Source: Curtobacterium sp. MCBD17_035 (lineage in GTDB: Bacteria > Actinomycetota > Actinomycetes > Actinomycetales > Microbacteriaceae). From it: DNA of 64,000 bases. Position 1 is the first letter of the stretch; each line of letters opens with the position of its first letter. The DNA lies in NCBI RefSeq assembly GCF_003234815.2, contig NZ_CP126279.1, forward strand, positions 1,984,001 to 2,048,000. The letters run 5' to 3'. This document shows, one piece after another, positions 42,584-52,233 of this stretch. Below the pieces are notes generated by a model, which had not been told where the DNA came from, did not search any database, and saw only the letters and a program-made list of their open reading frames with translations. Both the position numbers and the translations under genes were made by a program.

Positions 42584-43485
42584 CGTCCGTTCCTCCCCGT
42601 GCTCCGGCCCGTCGTGGCGGGCGTCTTCGTGGTGCGGGTCCGCGGTCGCATCGTCTCCGTCGACGCTGCGTCGGGCACCACACCGGTCTCTCGTGCGTGG
42701 TCGGCCAGGAGCCCGCGGAGCAGGCGCCGGCCGCGGTGGAGCCGGCTCATGACCGTGCCCACCGGGGTCTTCATGATGTCGGCGATCTCCTGGTACGAGA
42801 ACCCCTCGACGTCGGCGAAGTAGACCGCCATCCGGAAGTCCTCGGGGATCGCCTGCAGGGCGTCCTTGACCGCGGACGACGGCAGGTGGTCGATCGCGTC
42901 GGCCTCGGCCGACCGCGACGAGATGCTCTGCGTGACGCTCTCCGCCCCGCCGAGCTGCCAGTCCTCGAGCTCGTCGATGGTGCCCTGGTAGGGGTTCCGC
43001 TGGTTCTTCCGGTAGCTGTTGATGAACGTGTTCGTCAGGATCCGGTACAGCCAGGCCTTGAGGTTCGTGCCCTGCCGGAACGACCGGAACGCCGCGAACG
43101 CCTTGACGAAGGTCTCCTGCACGAGGTCCGACGCGTCGGCCGGGTTCCGTGTCATCCGCATCGCCGCGCCGTACAGCTGGTCCATGAACGGCAACGCCTG
43201 CTCCTCGAACAGCCGGCGGAGCTCCTGCGCGTCGGGGGTCGTGACCGCGTCCGCACCGTCCGTCTCGGCGAGCGCGAGGGACTCCTCCTCGACGGCGTCG
43301 AGCTGCTCCTCCGTCTCGTCGACCGGGGGTCGTCCGAGCGGACCGTCGGGGTTCGTCGCGTCGTCCTGGCTCGTCATCGCCCGCCATCGTAGTCGGCGGT
43401 CGTCGTCGAGGTCCCCGATCAGCGACGTCGACGCGGACGGGAACGTCCGCACCCGTGGACGCTCCGTTGTCAGCGCGGTGGCCAT
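42580..43485 (-). CDS. sigR: SigR-type ECF sigma factor (long form start)
   Basis: ECF sigma factor with region 2 ([43 protein letters not shown]) and region 4 ([39 protein letters not shown]). The ATG at 43485 has an ideal AGGAGG and gives 301 residues; an ATG at 43377 would give a 265-residue form but lacks a good ribosome site. In Streptomyces coelicolor an extended SigR isoform is known, so both may be made. A GGGAAT-N18-GTT promoter lies upstream, so positive autoregulation is likely. Coupled to rsrA. Confidence 0.9.
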   Translation of the reverse strand: MATALTTERPRVRTFPSASTSLIGDLDDDRRLRWRAMTSQDDATNPDGPLGRPPVDETEEQLDAVEEESLALAETDGADAVTTPDAQELRRLFEEQALPFMDQLYGAAMRMTRNPADASDLVQETFVKAFAAFRSFRQGTNLKAWLYRILTNTFINSYRKNQRNPYQGTIDELEDWQLGGAESVTQSISSRSAEADAIDHLPSSAVKDALQAIPEDFRMAVYFADVEGFSYQEIADIMKTPVGTVMSRLHRGRRLLRGLLADHARETGVVPDAASTETMRPRTRTTKTPATTGRSTGRNGR

Positions 43486-43537
43486 GGTCCTCCTGTCCGG
43501 CACGCACCTCGCCAGGCAGGCGGGGCACGCGCATCGC

Positions 43538-43543
43538 TATCCT
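43538..43543 (+). promoter_or_regulatory. -10 hexamer TATCCT before aroA
   Basis: TATCCT ends 9 nt before the aroA ATG at 43553; no Shine-Dalgarno. It faces and nearly overlaps the sigR promoter. Confidence 0.45.
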
Positions 43544-43547
43544 GGGG

Positions 43548-43574
43548 AACCGATGCAGGCTCCCGTTGATTCCC
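43548..43574 (-). promoter_or_regulatory. SigR-type autoregulatory promoter
   Basis: On the minus strand GGGAAT (43574-43569) is followed by an 18-base spacer and GTT (43550-43548), matching the SigR consensus known in Streptomyces. It overlaps the start of divergent aroA, giving a transcript that begins about 55 nt before the long sigR start. Confidence 0.7.
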
Positions 43575-44899
43575 GCTCTGTCCCCGCCGGTGACGACTGG
43601 CCGGCGCCCGTGGCGCGCGGTCCCCTCCACGGCGACGTCGCCCTGCCCGGGTCGAAGTCCCTGACGAACCGCGAGCTCGTGCTCGCGGCCCTCGCCGACG
43701 GTCCGTCCACGATCCGGCTCCCCCTGCACTCGCGGGACTCGGCGCTCATGGTCGACGCCCTCCGCGCGCTCGGTGTCCGGATCGACCCGGCGGGTGGGGC
43801 CGGCCCGTACGGCCCGGACCTCCGCGTGACCCCCGCGCCGCTGCATGGCGACGTCCGGGTCGACTGCGGGCTCGCCGGCACCGTGATGCGGTTCCTCCCG
43901 CCCCTGGCCGCGCTCGCCGACGGTCCAGTGGTGTTCGACGGTGACGAGGCCGCGCGCCGGCGCCCCATGGACACCACCATCGCGTCGCTCGTCGCGCTCG
44001 GTGTGGACGTCACCGACGACGGCGGGGGCAGCCTGCCGTTCGCGTTCACCGGGACGGGCCGTGTGCGCGGTGGCGAGCTGACGATCGACGCGAGCCGTTC
44101 GAGCCAGTTCGTGTCGGGCCTCCTGCTGTCGGCGCCCCGGTTCGACGAGGGCCTGCTGCTCCGGCACCGCGGGGAACGGCTGCCGAGCATGCCGCACATC
44201 GCGATGACCGTCGCGGCGCTCCGCGACCGTGGGGTCGTCGTCGACGAACCCGACACGGGCGTCTGGCACGTGCACCCGGGTCCGATCGCCGCCCGCGACG
44301 TCACGATCGAGCCGGACCTGTCGAACGCGGCACCGTTCGCGGTGGCCGCGCTCGTCGCCGGAGGGACCGTCCGCATCCGGACCTGGCCGACCGCCACCAC
44401 CCAGGTGGGCGCGGACCTCGAGACCCTCCTGCCGCACTGGGGCGCGACCGTCACGCGCGACGGCGCGGACCTCGTCGTCGACGGCGGCGTCGGTGTCCGT
44501 GGCGGGGCGTCGCTGCCCGGCGTCGACCTCGACCTGTCGCGCGGCGGCGAGCTCGCGCCCGCGCTCGTCGCGCTCGCGGCCCTCGCCGAGGGCCCGTCGA
44601 CGGTCACCGGCATCGGGCACCTGCGCGGACACGAGACCGATCGGCTCGCCGCACTCGCCGCCGACGTCGTCGGTCTCGGAGGCGCGGTGACGGAACTCGA
44701 CGACGGCCTCCGGATCGAGCCCCGTCCGCTGCACGGGGGCGCGTGGGGCGCGTACGAGGACCACCGGATGGCGACCGCGGGCGCGATCATCGGTCTGGTC
44801 GTCGACGGCGTCGCGGTCGACGACATCGGGTCCACCGCGAAGACCCTGCCGCAGTTCCCGGAGCTGTGGGACACGCTCGTGGCGACGTCGGGCGCATGA
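43553..44899 (+). CDS. aroA: 3-phosphoshikimate 1-carboxyvinyltransferase (EPSP synthase)
   Basis: Sixth step of the shikimate pathway: joins PEP to shikimate-3-phosphate. The 448-residue protein has PGSKSLTNR (Lys35), [17 protein letters not shown] in the PEP site, [11 protein letters not shown] and the late [11 protein letters not shown] motif. The stop overlaps rsgA by ATGA. As it is alone from the pathway here, aro genes are elsewhere. The start is probably leaderless. Confidence 0.95.
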   Translation: MQAPVDSRSVPAGDDWPAPVARGPLHGDVALPGSKSLTNRELVLAALADGPSTIRLPLHSRDSALMVDALRALGVRIDPAGGAGPYGPDLRVTPAPLHGDVRVDCGLAGTVMRFLPPLAALADGPVVFDGDEAARRRPMDTTIASLVALGVDVTDDGGGSLPFAFTGTGRVRGGELTIDASRSSQFVSGLLLSAPRFDEGLLLRHRGERLPSMPHIAMTVAALRDRGVVVDEPDTGVWHVHPGPIAARDVTIEPDLSNAAPFAVAALVAGGTVRIRTWPTATTQVGADLETLLPHWGATVTRDGADLVVDGGVGVRGGASLPGVDLDLSRGGELAPALVALAALAEGPSTVTGIGHLRGHETDRLAALAADVVGLGGAVTELDDGLRIEPRPLHGGAWGAYEDHRMATAGAIIGLVVDGVAVDDIGSTAKTLPQFPELWDTLVATSGA

Positions 44900-45966
44900 G
44901 CTGGTTCGACGGCGGGGACGACGACGACCTCGACGAACCGTACGGGCAGTACGACGAGTCCGCGGTGCGGGTGCGGCCGAACCCGAAGGGCAGTCGTCCG
45001 CGCACCAAGCAGCGCCCCACCCACGAGGACGCCACGCCCGGCTGGGTGACGAACGTCGACCGCGGACGGTTCGGCGTGCTCGTCGGGGGCGGTCCGCTCG
45101 ACGCCGAGTCCGGCCAGGCCCGGGTGATCACCGCCACGAAGGCGCGCGAGCTCGGCAAGAAGGCCGTCGTGACCGGTGACCACGTGTCGCTCGTCGGCGA
45201 CGTGAGCGGCGACGAGGGCTCCCTCGCCCGCATCGTGAAGGTCGCGGACCGCTCGACGTTCCTCCGCCGCAGCGCGGACGACACGGACGACGTCGAACGC
45301 GTCATCGTCGCGAACGCGGACCAGATGCTCATCGTCATCGCCGCGGCGGACCCCGAGCCCCGGCCCCGGCTCGTCGACCGGTACCTCGTGGCCGCCTTCG
45401 ACGCCGGGCTCGACCCGGTGCTCTGCATCACGAAGACCGACCTCGCCGACCCGGAGCCGTTCCTCGCGCACTTCGCGTGCCTCGACCTGCGCGTCGTCAC
45501 GAGCGCCGCGGGTGACGTGCCGTTCGACGCGTTCGCGGCCGTGCTCCGTGACCAGGTGACGGTGACGGTCGGACACTCGGGCGTCGGCAAGTCCACGCTC
45601 GTGAACGCCCTGACCGGGGCCTCCCGGGCGACCGGCGTCGTGAACGCGGTCACCGGACGCGGGCGCCACACGTCGTCGTCCTCGATCGCGCTGCCGGTGC
45701 ACGGCGGCGGCTGGATCATCGACACCCCCGGCGTGCGGTCGTTCGGCCTCGGGCACGTGCAGCCCGAGAACGTGTTCCGCGCGTTCGCCGCGCACGCGGT
45801 GCCGGTCCGCGAGCCCGCCGACGGCATACCGCTCGACCAGGCGCACGACTGGGAGATCGTCGACCGGGTCCAGGACGGCGAGCTCGGCCCCACGGGCATC
45901 GAGCGGCTCGACTCGTTCCGCGCGCTGCTCACGGGCATGGGCGAGCTGGACCCGGGCGCGGACTGA
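44896..45966 (+). CDS. rsgA: Ribosome small-subunit GTPase RsgA
   Basis: Circularly permuted GTPase that assists 30S maturation. Order seen in the 356 residues: N-terminal OB-fold part, then TKTD (G4), GHSGVGKST (G1), and DTPG (G3). The C-terminal region has no CX7CXHX5C zinc knuckle; the positions are [12 protein letters not shown] instead, so the usual zinc is missing. ATGA overlap with aroA puts both in one operon. Confidence 0.92.
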   Translation: MSWFDGGDDDDLDEPYGQYDESAVRVRPNPKGSRPRTKQRPTHEDATPGWVTNVDRGRFGVLVGGGPLDAESGQARVITATKARELGKKAVVTGDHVSLVGDVSGDEGSLARIVKVADRSTFLRRSADDTDDVERVIVANADQMLIVIAAADPEPRPRLVDRYLVAAFDAGLDPVLCITKTDLADPEPFLAHFACLDLRVVTSAAGDVPFDAFAAVLRDQVTVTVGHSGVGKSTLVNALTGASRATGVVNAVTGRGRHTSSSSIALPVHGGGWIIDTPGVRSFGLGHVQPENVFRAFAAHAVPVREPADGIPLDQAHDWEIVDRVQDGELGPTGIERLDSFRALLTGMGELDPGAD

Positions 45967-45995
45967 CCTGCCCCTCTCCCTTCCTTTCGCCGCCA

Positions 45996-46045
45996 TCGCA
46001 GTCGTTGCCGCTCCGACCGGTCTGCGAGCGGCAACGGGCGCGATC
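45996..46045. terminator. Hairpin between rsgA and hisN
   Basis: CGTTGCCGCTC (46003-46013) pairs with GAGCGGCAACG (46026-46036), with outer ATCGC/GCGAT. Same frame and flanks as the hairpin at 9940-9989. Confidence 0.5.
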
Positions 46046-46089
46046 TCGCGGGGAAGGACGGCCGGGCCAGCCGCACCGTCGGTGCTCGG

Positions 46090-46095
46090 TAGGCT
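46090..46095 (+). promoter_or_regulatory. -10 hexamer TAGGCT, leaderless start of hisN
   Basis: Six bases separate TAGGCT from GTG at 46102. Confidence 0.5.
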
Positions 46096-46101
46096 CGGCG
46101 C

Positions 46102-46884
46102 GTGGACCTCGCCGCCGACCTCGCGTTCGCCCGTTCCCTGGCCGACACGGCGGACGCGATCAGCCTCGCCCGCTTCCGGGCGGCCGACCTGCACGTCGAC
46201 GTCAAGGCCGACCGCACGCACGTGACCGACGCCGACCAGGCGGTCGAGGCGGCCCTCCGCGAGCGGATCGCGGCCGAGCGCCCCGACGACACGTTCCTCG
46301 GCGAGGAGTCGACCGCCGCCGCTGGGACCACCGCGAGGAGTTCCGGACACCGGCAGTGGGTGATCGACCCGATCGACGGCACGGCGAACTACCTGCGCGG
46401 CGTGCCCGTGTGGGCGACGCTCATCGCCCTGGCCGTCGACGGCGTCCCCCGGGTCGGCGTCGTGTCCGCCCCCGCGATGGGCAAGCGGTGGTGGGGGGCG
46501 ACGGGACTCGGGGCTTCCTCGTCGGAGGGTCCCCTGCGGGTGTCGGGAGTGGCGGAGCTGGCGGACGCCTCGGTGAGCTACCAGAGCCTCCAGGACTGGG
46601 ACGAGGCCGGGCGGCTCGACGGCCTCCTGCGGTTGTCCCGGTCCGTCTGGCGGACCCGTGCCTACGGCGAGGCCTGGGCCTACATGATGGTCGCCGAGGG
46701 CACCCTCGACGTCGCGGGCGAGGGCGACCTGAAGCCGTGGGACATGGCGGCGATCGTCCCCGTGGTCGAGGAGGCGGGCGGGCGGTTCACGTCGCTCGAC
46801 GGCGAGCCCGGCCCGTGGCACGGCACCGCCCTCGCGACGAACGGGCTCCTGCACGACGCGGTCGTGCGCACCATCCGCGGGTAG
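46102..46884 (+). CDS. hisN: Histidinol-phosphatase, inositol-monophosphatase type
   Basis: Mg-dependent phosphatase of 260 residues. Metal ligands lie in FLGEES, DPIDGTANYLRG and, late, PWDMAAIVPVVEEAGG. This subgroup (HisN) makes histidinol from its phosphate in Actinobacteria; general inositol phosphatase is the alternative. Placement next to aroA/rsgA is the common one in this lineage. GTG start, leaderless. Confidence 0.87.
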   Translation: MDLAADLAFARSLADTADAISLARFRAADLHVDVKADRTHVTDADQAVEAALRERIAAERPDDTFLGEESTAAAGTTARSSGHRQWVIDPIDGTANYLRGVPVWATLIALAVDGVPRVGVVSAPAMGKRWWGATGLGASSSEGPLRVSGVAELADASVSYQSLQDWDEAGRLDGLLRLSRSVWRTRAYGEAWAYMMVAEGTLDVAGEGDLKPWDMAAIVPVVEEAGGRFTSLDGEPGPWHGTALATNGLLHDAVVRTIRG

Positions 46885-46905
46885 GCGCGACGACCCGGCG
46901 ACGTC

Positions 46906-48399
46906 TCAGGCCTCCTGCGGCACGGGCGTCTCCTCGCCGCGCTTCTTCCGCGACACGAGGTCGACGATCGCGAGCGCGAGCACGAGCACGACGAGTCCGA
47001 CGGTGAACGCCGTGCCTGCGCGGAACGCGTCGTGGTACGCCGTGAGGTCCCCCGCCTTCCGGTCCTCGCTCCGCACGATCCCGTAGAAGACGCTCGTGGC
47101 GACGGCCGTGCCGATCGCGGTGCCCACGCGCTGGCCGAGCTGCTGCATCGACCCCGCGACACCGGAGTGCTCGACGGGGACCTGCGCGAGCGTCAGAGTC
47201 TGGTTCGGCGACACGACGAGGCCACCGCCCGCGCCACCGATGAGGAACGCACCCGCCATCGCCCATGGCGTGACCGACGCGGGGGTCGTGGTCGCGGCGA
47301 CGAGCAGCGCCACGAACCCGACGACCACCGCGCAGAGCCCCCAGACGACGAGCGCCCTGCCGATGCGGTTGACGAGGCGACCGCCGAACCACGCGCCCGC
47401 GGCGGCCGTGGCGGCGAACGGGATGCTCACCATGCCGGCGAACAGCGGCTCGAGGTGCAGGCCCTCCTGCAGGTACAGGGTCACCATGAGGAACGTCGCC
47501 GGCAGCGCCGCGAAGTACACCGCGGCGATGAGCAGGCCGTTCCGGTAGGACGACAGCCGGAACAGGTCGAAGTGCACGACCGGGGACCGTCCCGTGTGCG
47601 CGTAGTGCCGCTCCCACCAGACGAACAGGGCCCCGGACACCGCGGTGCCGACGAGTGCGAGCCACCGCAGGGGCGAGTCGCCCGTGCCCGAGGTGAGCAC
47701 GAACGGCAGCATGAGCGTGACGACCGCGACGCCGAGCAGGACGATCCCGACGAGGTCGAGCTCGCGGTCGCGTGACGGGTCCTGGCGCTTCCGGGGCAGC
47801 AGGCGGACCGCGAAGTACAGGGCCGCGAGGCCGTACGGGACGTTGAGCCAGAAGATGTAGCGCCATCCGGTCTGTTCGCCGCCGAGGGCGATGAGCGCGC
47901 CGCCGATCGTCGGACCGAGCGCGGTGGAGATGCCCACCATCGCCCCGAAGATGCCGAACGCGCGCCCGCGCTCCTCCCCACGGAACAGCTGCTGCACCAG
48001 GCCGATCACCTGGGGCATCTGCGTCCCCGCGGCGAAGCCCTGCAGGATCCGCGTGACGACGAGCACCTGGATGGACGGCGCGATCGCGCACAACAGGCTG
48101 GCGGTCGTGAACGCGATCAGGCCGACCACGAACATGAGCCGGCGGCTCCGGAGGTCACCGAGGCGCCCGGCCGGGACGAGCGCCAGGCCGAACGCCAGTG
48201 CGTAGCCGGCGACGATGAGCTGCAGCTCCGAGTTCGACGCGCCGAGCGACCGCTGGATCGACGGCAGCGCGACGTTCACCGTCGACAGGTCGATGATCGT
48301 GATCCCGGCGACCGCGATGCACACCGCGAACGCGTGCCACCGCTGCCGGTCGCGCTCGGTGTCCTGGTCGCCGGCGTCGGATCGGGAGGTCGTCGTCAC
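46906..48399 (-). CDS. MFS transporter, DHA2 (EmrB/QacA) type
   Basis: A 497-residue, 14-helix drug-efflux-like transporter. Motifs: ITIIDLSTVNVALPSIQRSLG in helix 1, LAFGLALVPAGRLGDLRSRR (motif A), and GGALIALGGEQTGWRYIFWLNVPYG (motif C region). Proton-driven export of toxic compounds is expected. Divergent promoter region toward the M50 gene contains a run of 13 C. Confidence 0.88.
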   Translation of the reverse strand: MTTTSRSDAGDQDTERDRQRWHAFAVCIAVAGITIIDLSTVNVALPSIQRSLGASNSELQLIVAGYALAFGLALVPAGRLGDLRSRRLMFVVGLIAFTTASLLCAIAPSIQVLVVTRILQGFAAGTQMPQVIGLVQQLFRGEERGRAFGIFGAMVGISTALGPTIGGALIALGGEQTGWRYIFWLNVPYGLAALYFAVRLLPRKRQDPSRDRELDLVGIVLLGVAVVTLMLPFVLTSGTGDSPLRWLALVGTAVSGALFVWWERHYAHTGRSPVVHFDLFRLSSYRNGLLIAAVYFAALPATFLMVTLYLQEGLHLEPLFAGMVSIPFAATAAAGAWFGGRLVNRIGRALVVWGLCAVVVGFVALLVAATTTPASVTPWAMAGAFLIGGAGGGLVVSPNQTLTLAQVPVEHSGVAGSMQQLGQRVGTAIGTAVATSVFYGIVRSEDRKAGDLTAYHDAFRAGTAFTVGLVVLVLALAIVDLVSRKKRGEETPVPQEA

Positions 48400-48514
48400 C
48401 CGTCTCGTCTACTCCCCGTCGACGCCGTGGTCGCCGAGCGGACGTCCCCCATGCCGGCGCGCGTCTGCCACCGCGGCTCCACCAGGAGCGCCGATCGGCG
48501 GCGGCCGGGGGTCG

Positions 48515-48527
48515 CCCCCCCCCCCCC
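48515..48527. repeat. Run of 13 cytosines
   Basis: Homopolymer in the gap between the MFS gene and the M50B gene. It may vary in length by slippage or be a sequencing weak point. Confidence 0.8.
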
Positions 48528-48571
48528 GCGTTCCCAGGCTCGACATCGGCCGGGTGCGCGAAGATCCCCGG

Positions 48572-49291
48572 GTGCCGTCCTCCGCGCTCCTGGTCGCCCT
48601 GCTCGTCGGGGCGGCGCTGCCCTTCGTGCCCGCCGTCGGACGCGTCGCCCGGATCGCCACGACCATCGTGCACGAGGTCGGCCACTGCGTCGTCGTCGTG
48701 CCGTTCGGCGGCCGCATCCGCCGGATCGACCTCCACGCGGACGGCTCGGGAGAGGCATGGGTCGACCTCGGTCGCGTCCCCCGCGCCGCGCGGTGGGCGG
48801 TCCGGCTCGGCAACCTCTACGCCGGGTACTCGGCACCGCTCTGGGCCGGGGCCCTGCTCGTGATCGGGTCCGTGCACGCCGACCGCGTGCTCACGACTGC
48901 CGTCCTCGGCGTCGCCGCCGTGGTCGCCGTCCTGTTCGTCCGGAACGCCTTCGGCGTCCTGGTCGTCGTCGGGTTCGCGGCCGTCGCCGTCTGGGTCGCG
49001 GTGCGTCCCTCGGAGTGGACCGTGCTCGTCGTCACTGCGATCGGCGCGCTGTTCGTCGTCGACGGTGTGCGGTCGGTCGTGCGGGTGGCCGGCTGGATCG
49101 CCACCGGCGCTCCGGTCCGGACGGACTTCCACATCGTCGCGAGCGAGTACCGGCTCCCCGCAGCGGTCTGGTACGTCCTGTTCGTGCTCGTGGAACTCGG
49201 CGTCGTCTGGCTGGCGCGTGCCCCGCTCGGCGCGGTCGTCGACACGGTCGCGGTCGGTCTGCGGACGCTCGTCGTGGGGGTGGTGCCGTAA
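48572..49291 (+). CDS. M50B-like membrane metalloprotease
   Basis: A 239-residue membrane protein: zinc motif HEVGH (34-38) after a first helix, FGGRIRRIDLHADGSGEAW loop, YAGYSAPLWAGALL and further helices. This fits the peptidase M50B-like family. The second Asp of classical site-2 proteases is not clear, so activity is uncertain. GTG start with no strong ribosome site; an upstream GTG at 48554 is possible. Confidence 0.75.
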   Translation: MPSSALLVALLVGAALPFVPAVGRVARIATTIVHEVGHCVVVVPFGGRIRRIDLHADGSGEAWVDLGRVPRAARWAVRLGNLYAGYSAPLWAGALLVIGSVHADRVLTTAVLGVAAVVAVLFVRNAFGVLVVVGFAAVAVWVAVRPSEWTVLVVTAIGALFVVDGVRSVVRVAGWIATGAPVRTDFHIVASEYRLPAAVWYVLFVLVELGVVWLARAPLGAVVDTVAVGLRTLVVGVVP

Positions 49292-49383
49292 CCGGACGAC
49301 GCCGGTCGTGCCTCCCGGCTCCGGCAGTGGGAGGATCGCCCGATGGGCGCAGGTGCGCCGGCAGAGGCAGAGAGAGGTGGGAC

Positions 49384-50826
49384 GTGCCCGAGAGCGACAC
49401 GGCGACGGCGGGGTTCGGGTTCAGCACCGAGCAGGTGCACGGCGGGGTCGTGCCCGACTCGGCGCACGGCGCGCGGATCACCCCGATCCACATGTCGTCC
49501 GGCTTCCTGTTCGACGACTTCGGGCAGGCGCGCGACCGGTTCGCCGGCGACGACGCCGGGTACACGTACACACGGCTCGGCAACCCGACGAACGCATCGC
49601 TCGAGCGCCGCGTCGCCGTCCTCGAGCGCGGGGTCGAGGCGATCCTCGTCGGCAGCGGACAGGCCGCGGTGACCGTGGCGCTCCTCGGTCTGCTGCAGGC
49701 CGGCGACCACGTCGTGTCGGCGTCGAGCATCTACGAGGGCACCCGCGGCCTCCTGCTGCAGAACCTCGGACGACTCGGGATCAGCGTGGACTTCGTGGAC
49801 GACGCCCGTGACCCGGACGCCTGGCGGGCGCTGATCCGCCCCGAGACGCGGCTCCTGTTCGGCGAGTCGATCCCGAACCCGAAGAACGACGTCCTCGACA
49901 TCGCGATGGTCGCCACGGTGGCGCACGAGCACGGCGTACCGCTGGTCGTCGACAACACACTCGCCACGCCGTACCTCGTCCGGCCGCTCGAGCACGGCGC
50001 GGACATCGTGGTGCACTCCGCGTCGAAGTTCCTGGCGGGACACGGCTCCGCCATCGGTGGGGTCGTCGTCGACGGCGGTCGCTTCGACTGGGCTGCCACG
50101 GGCGGCCGGTTCCCCCATCTGACCGAACCGGACCGCGCGCTCGGCGGCCGGAGCCACGTCGACCGCCACGGGCACCGGGCGTTCGTCGTGTACGCACGCG
50201 ACGTCGTCGCCGCACGGCTCGGCCCCACCCCCTCGCCCTTCAACGCGTTCCTCATCCAGCAGGGCGTCGAGACGCTCTCGCTGCGCATGGAGCGCCACGG
50301 CGCGAACGCGCTGACGATCGCCCGGTGGCTCGACGCGCAGCCCGAGGTCGCGAACGTGGACCACGCGGGGCTGGAGTCCAACCCCTACCACGACCTCGCG
50401 ACGCGCTACCTGCCGCGTGGGGCCGGTTCGGTGTTCGCCTTCTCGCTCGCGGGCGGACGGGACGCCGCCCAGCGGTTCGTCGACGCACTCGGCCTGTTCA
50501 GTCGCATGACGCACCTCGGCGACGTCCGGTCACTCATCCTGCATCCGGCGTCGACGACGCATGCCCAGCGGACGCCCGAGGAACGCGCCGCAACCGGCAT
50601 CGACGAGGGCCTGCTGCGCGTCTCGGTCGGCATCGAGGACGTCGAGGACCTGATCCGCGACCTCGAGCGCGGCTTGGCGGCGGTCCGGTCCGCCGAGGGG
50701 CCGGGGGTCGGTCTGCCCGCCGACGGTCCGGGAGGCCCGACACCGGTCGCGGAGACCGCGACCGTGGACGAAGACGTCCGGTCCGGCGAGTTCGGCGCTC
50801 CCCACATCGTGCTCGAGGAGATCTGA
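49384..50826 (+). CDS. Second O-acetylhomoserine sulfhydrylase-type PLP enzyme
   Basis: A 480-residue Cys/Met-metabolism PLP enzyme. PLP lysine Lys215 in HSASKFLAGHG; YTYTRLGNPTNAS, GSGQAAVTV, ASSIYEGTRG and ILHPASTTHAQ parallel the MetY at 8568. It has a C-terminal extension of about 45 residues rich in Gly, Pro and acidic residues. Its stop overlaps a flavin-dependent monooxygenase (TGATG), so it may take part in use of organic sulfur (sulfide released by the monooxygenase being fixed) rather than in basic methionine synthesis. GTG after GAGAGGTGG. Confidence 0.88.
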   Translation: MPESDTATAGFGFSTEQVHGGVVPDSAHGARITPIHMSSGFLFDDFGQARDRFAGDDAGYTYTRLGNPTNASLERRVAVLERGVEAILVGSGQAAVTVALLGLLQAGDHVVSASSIYEGTRGLLLQNLGRLGISVDFVDDARDPDAWRALIRPETRLLFGESIPNPKNDVLDIAMVATVAHEHGVPLVVDNTLATPYLVRPLEHGADIVVHSASKFLAGHGSAIGGVVVDGGRFDWAATGGRFPHLTEPDRALGGRSHVDRHGHRAFVVYARDVVAARLGPTPSPFNAFLIQQGVETLSLRMERHGANALTIARWLDAQPEVANVDHAGLESNPYHDLATRYLPRGAGSVFAFSLAGGRDAAQRFVDALGLFSRMTHLGDVRSLILHPASTTHAQRTPEERAATGIDEGLLRVSVGIEDVEDLIRDLERGLAAVRSAEGPGVGLPADGPGGPTPVAETATVDEDVRSGEFGAPHIVLEEI

Positions 50827-52133
50827 TGCCACGGATGCAGCACTTCGGGTGGTTCTTCGCCCGCGGGTTCGGCCCGCAGGGGTGGGGTCGGCCCGACTGG
50901 GACTGGGGGTACGACTGGACCCGTCCGGACCTGTACCAGCAGTCCGTCCGGACACTCGAACAGGCCGGCCTCGACCTCGTCATCGCCGAGGACGCGATCT
51001 CGCTCGGCAACCCGTCGACCCTCGACCTGCGCGTCCGGCAGACGTACGGCGGCCCGAAGCACGATCCGCTCCTGCTCGCGCCGTACCTCTTCGCAGCGAC
51101 GCAACACATCGGCGTCGTGCCGACCGTCAACGCGGGCATCACCCCGCCGTACCTCGCGGCACGACAGGCGTCGACCCTGGCGCACCTGTCGGGCGGTCGG
51201 TTCGGGCTCAACGTCGTCACCGACGTCGGGAGCGCGCGGCACGTCGGCGCCGCGCCGCTGCCCCATGACGCCGCGTACGACCGCGCCGAGGAGTGGCTCG
51301 GCGTCATCCGGCACCTGTGGCACAGCTGGGGCGAGGACGCCGTCGTGGCCGACACCGACACGTGGCACTTCGCCGACGGCGAGCGCACCGACGGCTCACG
51401 GCGTCAGGGCACGTACTTCGACGTCACCGGCCCCCTCAACGCGCTCCCGCTCGCGGACGACCCGGTCATCGTCTCGCCGGGTGGCTCAGGCCGTGGGCTC
51501 GCGTTCGCGGGCACCCACTCCGACGTGCAGCTCGCCCTCGCCCCGCTCGACGCCGCCACCGTGCGTGGGTACCGGTCCCGCATCGCCGAGGCGTCCGCCG
51601 CTGCGGGCCGGGCGCCGGGTGCTGTCCGGACGATGTTCGTCGTGAAGCCGGAGATCGTGTCCTCGGCGGCCGAGGCCGACCGGCTCGTCGACGCCTCGCG
51701 GCACCCGAGCGACGAGGACCTGCTCGTCGTCGCGATGGGCCAGTCGAGCGACCTCGAGACGGACCTCACGACGCTCGACCTCGACGCACCCCTGCCCGCG
51801 GGACTGTTCGGCGACCACGTCTCCGCGGGCACGATCCGCGGTCTCGTCGGCGACACCCCGGACGCCCCGCTCCGCGCGCTCCTGACCCGCAAGGCACGGA
51901 AGGGCCGGCTCGCGGACCGCACCGGCTTCGTCGGCACGGCGGAGGAGTTCGCCGACTTCGCCGAGGAGCTCGGCGACGACGCCGACAACGACGGCTTCAT
52001 CCTCTCCGGAGACCTCCACCCCGTCGCGGTCACGCGGATGCTCGCGGACCTCGTCCCGGTCCTCCGTCGCCGCGGTCTGCTCCGTCGCGAGTTCGGTGAC
52101 GGCGGCCTCCGGGCCAACCTCGCCGACTTCTGA
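50826..52133 (+). CDS. LLM-class flavin-dependent monooxygenase (NtaA/SnaA/DszA)
   Basis: A 435-residue luciferase-like oxygenase that uses reduced FMN. Patterns: WDWGYDWTRPDLYQQ, LEQAGLDLVIAEDA, STLAHLSGGRFGLNVVTD, YFDVTGPLNALP and SPGGSGRGLAFAG. Members oxidise nitrilotriacetate, EDTA, dibenzothiophene sulfone or other sulfur compounds. The overlap with a sulfhydrylase points to sulfur scavenging, but that is inference. A separate flavin reductase would be needed and is not next to it. Confidence 0.88.
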   Translation: MPRMQHFGWFFARGFGPQGWGRPDWDWGYDWTRPDLYQQSVRTLEQAGLDLVIAEDAISLGNPSTLDLRVRQTYGGPKHDPLLLAPYLFAATQHIGVVPTVNAGITPPYLAARQASTLAHLSGGRFGLNVVTDVGSARHVGAAPLPHDAAYDRAEEWLGVIRHLWHSWGEDAVVADTDTWHFADGERTDGSRRQGTYFDVTGPLNALPLADDPVIVSPGGSGRGLAFAGTHSDVQLALAPLDAATVRGYRSRIAEASAAAGRAPGAVRTMFVVKPEIVSSAAEADRLVDASRHPSDEDLLVVAMGQSSDLETDLTTLDLDAPLPAGLFGDHVSAGTIRGLVGDTPDAPLRALLTRKARKGRLADRTGFVGTAEEFADFAEELGDDADNDGFILSGDLHPVAVTRMLADLVPVLRRRGLLRREFGDGGLRANLADF

Positions 52134-52169
52134 CGCTCGACCGCGCCGCGATCACGGGTCCGGGAGCGA

Positions 52170-52214
52170 CGAACGGGAGGCGGTGCGCACGTCGTGCGCA
52201 CCGCCTCCCGTTCG
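52170..52214. terminator. Strong bidirectional terminator
   Basis: Perfect 21-bp stem with a 3-base loop (starts CGAACGGGAGGCGG) between the convergent monooxygenase and permease genes. Confidence 0.9.
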
Positions 52215-52233
52215 AAGTGAGCGGAGACCGCGA

